Part shown: piece by piece, positions 6,324 to 10,380 of the stretch
Numbering within the stretch: the first letter of the stretch is position 1
Layout: each line of letters opens with the position of its first letter
Source of the DNA: Methanomicrobiaceae archaeon
GTDB taxonomy: Archaea; Halobacteriota; Methanomicrobia; Methanomicrobiales; Methanomicrobiaceae
Direction of reading: 5' to 3'
DNA: 10,380 nucleotides
Assembly: GCA_030628325.1 (NCBI GenBank)
Contig: DAOVRB010000014.1
Span: 1 to 10,380 of the forward strand
Program-made: the position numbers and the translations under genes
The notes under the pieces: generated by a model
The model's input: only the letters and a program-made list of their open reading frames with translations
What the model was told of the DNA's origin: nothing
Databases searched by the model: none

Positions 6324-8062
6324 AAGGAAAAACAAAAGGAGTTCTAAAAAGAATTTCCGGACCTGTTGTTACTGCAATTAATTTTGACGCACACATGTAT
6401 GATGTGGTGCGTGTAGGTAATGAACAGCTGATGGGAGAGGTCATCAAAATTGATGGCGAATCTGTTATCATTCAGGTCTATGAAGCGACTGATGGTATCC
6501 GTCCGGGTGAACCGGTTGAGAATACCGGTCTGTCCCTTGCTGTTGAATTAGGTCCCGGACTGCTGACCAGTATCTATGATGGTATCCAGCGTCCGCTTGA
6601 GGTGCTCGTGGAAAAGATGGGCAGTTTCATTGAGCGTGGTGTGACAGCACCGGGTCTTGACCACAATAAGAAGTGGGAATTTGAACCGCTCGTGAAGACA
6701 GGCGATGTTGTTAAGCCGGGTTCGGTTATCGGTCAGGTACAGGAAACGAATATTGTCACAAAGATTATGATCCCGCCGAACGTAGACGGCGGTGTAGTCA
6801 GTGAGATCAAATCCGGCAGTTTCACTGTTGATGATACGATCTGTGTCCTTGACAGCGGTGCTGAGATTCAGATGATGCACAGGTGGGCGGTGCGTGTACC
6901 GCGTCCGGTAACTGAGAAGAAGAATCCGGATATTCCGCTGATCACAGGTCAGCGTATCCTTGACGGTCTCTTCCCGATTGCAAAGGGCGGAACAGCAGCT
7001 ATCCCCGGACCGTTTGGTTCAGGTAAGACTGTTACCCAGCAGGCGCTTGCAAAGTGGTCTGATGCAGAGATTGTAGTCTACATCGGCTGCGGTGAGCGTG
7101 GCAATGAGATGACTGAGGTGCTTACCGAGTTCCCTGAACTGGAAGATCCAAAGACCGGAAAGCCTCTGATGGAGAGGACAATTCTCATTGCAAACACCTC
7201 CAACATGCCTGTGGCAGCCCGTGAGGCGTCTGTGTACACCGGGATTACCATCGCTGAGTATTTCCGTGATATGGGATACGATGTCTCACTGATGGCAGAT
7301 TCCACTTCCAGGTGGGCAGAAGCGATGCGTGAAATTTCATCACGTCTTGAAGAGATGCCTGGTGAGGAAGGTTATCCTGCATATCTTGCGGCACGTCTCT
7401 CTGAATTCTATGAGCGTGCAGGACGTGTGGAGACACTGAACGGCGACTCCGGTTCAATTACCGTTATCGGTGCGGTTTCTCCGCCCGGTGGTGACTTCTC
7501 AGAGCCTGTTACGCAGAATACACTGCGTATTGTGAAATGTTTCTGGGCACTGGATGCAAAGCTCTCCCAGCGTCGTCACTTCCCGGCAATCAACTGGTTA
7601 AACTCATATTCGCTTTACTTAGATACACTTAGTCAGTGGTTTGATGAGAATGTCTCACCTGAGTGGAATCCCCTCCGTACATGGGCAATGGCTGTCTTAC
7701 AGAAGGAAGACGAACTTCAGGAGATTGTTCAGCTCGTTGGTTCGGATGCACTTCCGGATGAGGAACAGGTTACAATTGAGGTTGCAAGGATGCTTCGTGA
7801 GATATTCCTGCAGCAGAATGCGTTTGATCCCGTTGATACCTACTGCAGCATGGATAAGCAGTTTGATATGATGAAGGCGATTCGTACATATGCGGATCTT
7901 GCATATGCCGCACAGAAGGTCGGTGTTGCACCTGCTCAGATTATCAGTATCAAGGCTAAAAATGACATGCCGCAGATTAAGTTCACAAAGGATTACAAGG
8001 CAGATCTTGAGAAGATCCTTAAGGACATGGAAACTGAATTTGTGGAACTCCGGGAGGCCTGA
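6314..8062 (+). CDS. atpA: A-type ATP synthase subunit A (catalytic)
   Basis: Catalytic subunit of the A3B3 head; it makes or splits ATP at the A/B interface. The 582 residues contain an N-terminal beta barrel (about 1-75), the bulge domain special to A/V-type A subunits (about 115-190), the nucleotide-binding domain and a helical C-terminal domain. The P-loop is the archaeal GPFGSGKTV (G232-V240, with K238 and T239), followed by the catalytic glutamate E261 in GCGERGNEMTE and by DSTSRWAEA with R333. All catalytic residues are present and there is no intein in the P-loop region. The start is GTG at 6314, overlapping atpF by ten bases; a second GTG at 6320 is possible. No ATG fits the conserved GKTKGVLKRISGPVV N-terminus, so a GTG start is well supported. 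Confidence 0.98.
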   Translation: MEVKGKTKGVLKRISGPVVTAINFDAHMYDVVRVGNEQLMGEVIKIDGESVIIQVYEATDGIRPGEPVENTGLSLAVELGPGLLTSIYDGIQRPLEVLVEKMGSFIERGVTAPGLDHNKKWEFEPLVKTGDVVKPGSVIGQVQETNIVTKIMIPPNVDGGVVSEIKSGSFTVDDTICVLDSGAEIQMMHRWAVRVPRPVTEKKNPDIPLITGQRILDGLFPIAKGGTAAIPGPFGSGKTVTQQALAKWSDAEIVVYIGCGERGNEMTEVLTEFPELEDPKTGKPLMERTILIANTSNMPVAAREASVYTGITIAEYFRDMGYDVSLMADSTSRWAEAMREISSRLEEMPGEEGYPAYLAARLSEFYERAGRVETLNGDSGSITVIGAVSPPGGDFSEPVTQNTLRIVKCFWALDAKLSQRRHFPAINWLNSYSLYLDTLSQWFDENVSPEWNPLRTWAMAVLQKEDELQEIVQLVGSDALPDEEQVTIEVARMLREIFLQQNAFDPVDTYCSMDKQFDMMKAIRTYADLAYAAQKVGVAPAQIISIKAKNDMPQIKFTKDYKADLEKILKDMETEFVELREA

Positions 8063-8064
8063 AG

Positions 8065-9447
8065 ATGAAAGAGTACAGAACTATCAGTAAGATTCAGGGA
8101 CCTCTTGTATTTGTCGAGAAGACTGAGCCTGTCGGATATAACGAACTCGTTAATATTGTGCAGGCAGATGGCACGGTCAAGCGTGGTCAGGTGCTGGATA
8201 CCAGTGACGACCTTATCTGTGTGCAGGTATTTGAGACCACGGCCGGTATAGGCAGAGACAGTGGTGTCAGGTTCCTTGGTGAAACTATCAAGATGCCTGT
8301 GGGTAAGGATATGCTTGGACGTATCCTCTCAGGTGGCGGTAAGCCAAAGGACGGAGGTCCTGATATTGTGCCTGAGAAGAGGATCGATATCCAGGGTGCG
8401 GCCATAAACCCGTATGCACGTTCAAATCCTGATCAGTTTATTCAGACCGGTATCTCAACAATTGACGCGACAAACACTCTTGTGCGTGGTCAGAAACTGC
8501 CTATTTTCTCTGGTGCAGGTCTGCCGCACAATGAAATTGCTCTTCAGATTGCCCGCCAGGCAAAGGTGCCCGGGGTAGATGAGGAGTTCGCTGTGGTGTT
8601 TGCCGCAATGGGTATCACAAAGGAAGAAGAGAATCAGTTCATGGCTGACTTTGAGCGCACAGGTGCACTCGAACACGCTGTGGTGTTCTTAAACCTTGCA
8701 GATGATCCTGCTGTTGAGCGTATCATTACCCCGCGTCTTGCACTGACAACCGCAGAATACCTTGCATTTGATCTTGGTTACCATGTGCTGGTTATTCTCA
8801 CTGATATGACCAATTACTGTGAGGCACTCCGCCAGATCGGTGCAGCTCGTGAAGAGGTGCCCGGACGGCGTGGTTATCCGGGTTACATGTATACTGATCT
8901 TGCATGTCTCTATGAGCGTGCAGGTATCATCAAGAATACCAGGGGATCTGTTACACAGCTTTCAATCCTGACAATGCCGGGTGACGATATTACTCACCCG
9001 ATTCCTGATCTCTCAGGTTATATTACCGAGGGGCAGATTGTGGTTAACCGTGAACTGCACAGAAAGGGTATCTACCCGCCGATCAATGTGCTGCCTTCAC
9101 TTTCACGTCTGATGAACCTCGGTATCGGGGAAGGATACACACGTGAGGATCACAAGAAAGTCTCTGATCAGATGTATGCAGCATATGCAGAGGGTAATGA
9201 TCTCCGTGGTCTTGTGGCTATTGTGGGTAAGGATGCACTCTCTGAGCGTGATCGTGCATTCCTTGAGTTCGCAGATCTCTTTGAGAATCGTTTTGTCCGT
9301 CAGGGTCATGATGAGGATCGTACCATTGAGGAGTCACTGGATCTTGGCTGGGAACTTCTTGCAACTCTGCCGGAAGAGCAGCTGAATCGTATTGATCGCG
9401 ATCTGATCCGGAAGTACCACCCGAAGTACCGCAAAAAGGAGGCATAA
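8065..9447 (+). CDS. atpB: A-type ATP synthase subunit B (non-catalytic, regulatory)
   Basis: Subunit B alternates with A in the head, completes the catalytic sites and contacts the peripheral stalk. The 460 residues match the family length. In place of a P-loop it has FSGAGLPHNEIALQIARQA (S149-E157 and on), the normal degenerate form that no longer hydrolyses nucleotide. Further markers are EVPGRRGYPGYMYTDLACLY, LTMPGDDITHPIPDLSGYIT and LPSLSRLMN, in which R348 is the candidate arginine finger reaching into the A site. GGGAGG at 8052-8057 lies inside the last codons of atpA, seven bases before the ATG, and the genes are two bases apart, so A and B should be made in equal amounts. Confidence 0.98.
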   Translation: MKEYRTISKIQGPLVFVEKTEPVGYNELVNIVQADGTVKRGQVLDTSDDLICVQVFETTAGIGRDSGVRFLGETIKMPVGKDMLGRILSGGGKPKDGGPDIVPEKRIDIQGAAINPYARSNPDQFIQTGISTIDATNTLVRGQKLPIFSGAGLPHNEIALQIARQAKVPGVDEEFAVVFAAMGITKEEENQFMADFERTGALEHAVVFLNLADDPAVERIITPRLALTTAEYLAFDLGYHVLVILTDMTNYCEALRQIGAAREEVPGRRGYPGYMYTDLACLYERAGIIKNTRGSVTQLSILTMPGDDITHPIPDLSGYITEGQIVVNRELHRKGIYPPINVLPSLSRLMNLGIGEGYTREDHKKVSDQMYAAYAEGNDLRGLVAIVGKDALSERDRAFLEFADLFENRFVRQGHDEDRTIEESLDLGWELLATLPEEQLNRIDRDLIRKYHPKYRKKEA

Positions 9448-9454
9448 CTCAGTC

Positions 9455-10084
9455 ATGGCGCTTAAAGATATCAAGCCAACCCGTTCAGAGCTTATCAGTC
9501 TGAAAAGGAAGATTAAGCTCTCTGAGCGTGGTTACAACATCCTCAAGATGAAGCGTGATGGTCTGATTCTTGAATTCTTTAAGGTGCTGGAAGTAGCCAA
9601 AAACAGCCGTGGTGCTCTGCTTGAGAGCTATGAGCAGGCAAATGCGATAATTGCAGTTGCCAATACTGTTGAAGGTGCGATAGGTGTACGGGCGGCAGCT
9701 ATGTCTGTCGGCGAAACACCGGAGATTACACTGGATCAGAAGAATATCATGGGTGTTGTGGTGCCGGATATTAAGTCAACTGCAGTCTGCAAATCACTGG
9801 ACAGGCGTGGTTACGGTGTGCTTGGTACCTCTGCAGTTATTGATGAGACTGCAACAGCTTTTGAAGAGCTTGTTGAGGCAATCATTGAGGCTGCTGAGAT
9901 TGAGACTACTATGAAGCGTCTGCTTAATGAGATTGAGTCTACCAAGAGACGTGTAAACGCTCTGGAGTTTAAGGTAATTCCTGAACTGACAGAAGCCGCA
10001 TCTTTTATTAAGATGCGTCTGGATGAGATGGAAAGGGAAGAACTCTTCCGTCTTAAGAAGATTAAGGCCAAATCCCAGGCCTGA
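9455..10084 (+). CDS. atpD: A-type ATP synthase subunit D (rotor shaft)
   Basis: Subunit D is the long coiled-coil axle, the counterpart of F-ATPase gamma, that turns inside the head. The 209 residues begin with the family-typical KPTRSELISLKRKIKLSERG and KMKRDGLILEFF (about 7-49). A central section around residues 75-120 (AMSVGETPEITL, then GVVVPDIKST) makes the base, and the C-terminal helix (EIETTMKRLLNEIESTKRRV) closes the coiled coil with LEFKVIPELTEAASFIKMRL. GGAGG at 9438-9442 lies 12 bases before the ATG, a little far but the only site. It is the last operon gene; a T-rich terminator follows at once. Confidence 0.96.
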   Translation: MALKDIKPTRSELISLKRKIKLSERGYNILKMKRDGLILEFFKVLEVAKNSRGALLESYEQANAIIAVANTVEGAIGVRAAAMSVGETPEITLDQKNIMGVVVPDIKSTAVCKSLDRRGYGVLGTSAVIDETATAFEELVEAIIEAAEIETTMKRLLNEIESTKRRVNALEFKVIPELTEAASFIKMRLDEMEREELFRLKKIKAKSQA

Positions 10085-10088
10085 TATC

Positions 10089-10118
10089 TTTTTTTTGTTT
10101 TTCGCTCTTTTTTGTTTT
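10089..10118 (+). terminator. T-rich terminator of the ATP synthase operon
   Basis: Five bases after the atpD stop codon come T tracts of eight (10089-10096), five (10098-10102), six (10108-10113) and four (10115-10118) interrupted by single G or short CGCTC breaks. There is no stem-loop before them. Archaeal RNA polymerase terminates at such U-rich runs without a hairpin, so this is a convincing operon end. Confidence 0.8.
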
Positions 10119-10159
10119 ATCTGATATTTTATTTCATCTGGTTTTTGTGTCTGAGCCTG

Positions 10160-10284
10160 TGGACTCGTGGAGGTTACTCCGGGGAAATAAAGCAGGAAAC
10201 CTCGTTCTTTTGGGCGGAGGGAGTTCACTGTCACTCCCAGGGTTACCTCTCTCTTAAAAATGGTTTAACTTGCGGGGTAGTTCA
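10160..10284 (+). mobile_element. Probable right-end remnant of an IS200/IS605 (IS1341-type) element
   Basis: One frame, about 10169-10222, reads GGYSGEIKQETSFFWAEG, which resembles the last residues of archaeal TnpB proteins (a KQE-x-x-x-F tail shortly before the stop). The RuvC core and zinc finger that should come before it are absent: the T-rich terminator and atpD lie there instead. After the tail come compact hairpins and then GCGGGGTAGTTCAC (10271-10284), which resembles the right ends of archaeal IS1341-type elements. The frame remains open to a stop at 10307-10309, so the original tnpB stop is lost or lies in another frame. I infer a deletion that left only the right end. The resemblance is from memory and not from an alignment. 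Confidence 0.5.
10169..10284 (+). ncRNA. Candidate orphan omega RNA (reRNA) scaffold
   Basis: In IS200/IS605 elements the RNA guide of TnpB overlaps the end of tnpB and the right end of the element. Here the segment can form GAGGTT (10170-10175) with AACCTC (10198-10203), or alternatively GGAG (10169-10172) with CTCC (10177-10180). It can also form GGGAGT (10219-10224) with ACTCCC (10233-10238) around TCACTGTC, and TTAAA (10254-10258) with TTTAA (10264-10268). It ends in GGGGTAGTTCAC. If expressed, the guide would begin at about 10285 (AGATGGTGTCTGCCCA). No promoter is obvious and no TnpB is in the window. Expression is unknown. Confidence 0.4.
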
Positions 10285-10380
10285 CAGATGGTGTCTGCCC
10301 ATAAAATAAACTCCGATACAGATTACACATATTGAAACTGCCATTGCCAGCATGTCCAGAGCTGTAGTTAACTCCATGGA
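10282..10380 (-). CDS. Small or partial membrane protein at the right edge
   Basis: On the minus strand an open frame enters at the right edge, has an ATG at 10377-10375 and reads MELTTALDMLAMAVSICVIC then IGVYFMGRHHL before a TGA at 10284-10282. About 20 residues in the middle are hydrophobic enough for one membrane helix, followed by a basic/His end. It may be the C-terminal end of a longer membrane protein or a complete 31-residue peptide; the upstream sequence is outside the window. The stop codon falls exactly on the last bases of the GGGGTAGTTCAC element end, so the original C-terminus may have been cut by insertion. It converges with the ATP synthase operon. I do not recognise the family. 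Confidence 0.4.
   Translation of the reverse strand, partial: SMELTTALDMLAMAVSICVICIGVYFMGRHHL

Noticed and set aside
6548..6880. 110-residue minus-strand frame inside atpA
   Set aside because: It is antisense to a fully conserved catalytic subunit; the composition (many H, N, T, R) is typical of a shadow frame.
9794..10234. 146-residue open frame on the minus strand over the end of atpD
   Set aside because: It lies antisense to the conserved D coding sequence and runs through the T-rich terminator, which gives its lysine-rich stretch. It has no domain-like pattern and no ribosome binding site.
10219..10238. GGGAGT/ACTCCC hairpin as an intrinsic terminator
   Set aside because: No T run follows on either strand; it fits better as part of a structured RNA at an element end.
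10112..10309. 65-residue plus-strand frame taken as a whole protein
   Set aside because: Its start is TTG inside the terminator T tracts and its first residues are only translated T runs. Only the middle part resembles a known protein, a TnpB tail, so it is treated as a remnant.

Overview
The window comes from a methanogenic archaeon, most likely one of the Methanomicrobiales (Methanomicrobiaceae-like). The evidence is a complete A1AO (A-type) ATP synthase operon in the H-I-K-E-C-F-A-B-D order known from methanogens, an archaellin of the 'FSGLE.AI.LIAF' type seen in Methanomicrobiales, archaeal GGAGG/GGTGA ribosome binding sites, AT-rich TATA-like boxes and T-rich terminators. The assignment is by recognition, not by a search.

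Layout. Bases 1-88 hold the upstream region of an archaellin gene (89-667, GTG start, or ATG at 98). A nested inverted repeat (672-728) lies just behind it. A TATA-like box (755-767) then precedes a 50-residue zinc-ribbon protein (796-948), a gene short enough to be overlooked. It is followed after 8 bases by an unrecognised 172-residue protein (957-1475). The spacer 1476-1817 has no gene. It carries a weak hairpin/T-run, a TATA-like box, a 14-bp-arm inverted repeat (1628-1667), an 11-bp tandem repeat (1695-1716) and a strong ribosome binding site for the first ATP synthase gene.

Bases 1818-10084 are nine tightly packed or overlapping genes on the plus strand. H and E form the peripheral stalks. 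I is the membrane stator that carries the essential arginine. K is the proteolipid of the rotor ring. C, F and D form the central stalk. A and B form the hexameric head. Together they couple the Na+ and/or H+ gradient made by methanogenesis to ATP synthesis. Several ribosome binding sites lie inside the end of the preceding gene, which implies translational coupling. No ahaG-like gene follows D.

The operon ends in a run of T tracts (10089-10118). Behind it, about 10160-10284 looks like the right-end remnant of an IS200/IS605 (IS1341-type) element: a degenerate TnpB C-terminal coding tail overlapping a hairpin-rich segment that ends in GGGGTAGTTCAC, where an omega RNA (reRNA) would end and its guide begin. 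A small membrane protein frame on the minus strand runs from the right edge into this remnant and takes its stop codon from it. That remnant and the truncated neighbour are the most unusual part of the window. The ATP synthase genes are otherwise canonical, except for a glutamate in helix 1 of the proteolipid where V-type relatives usually have glutamine.
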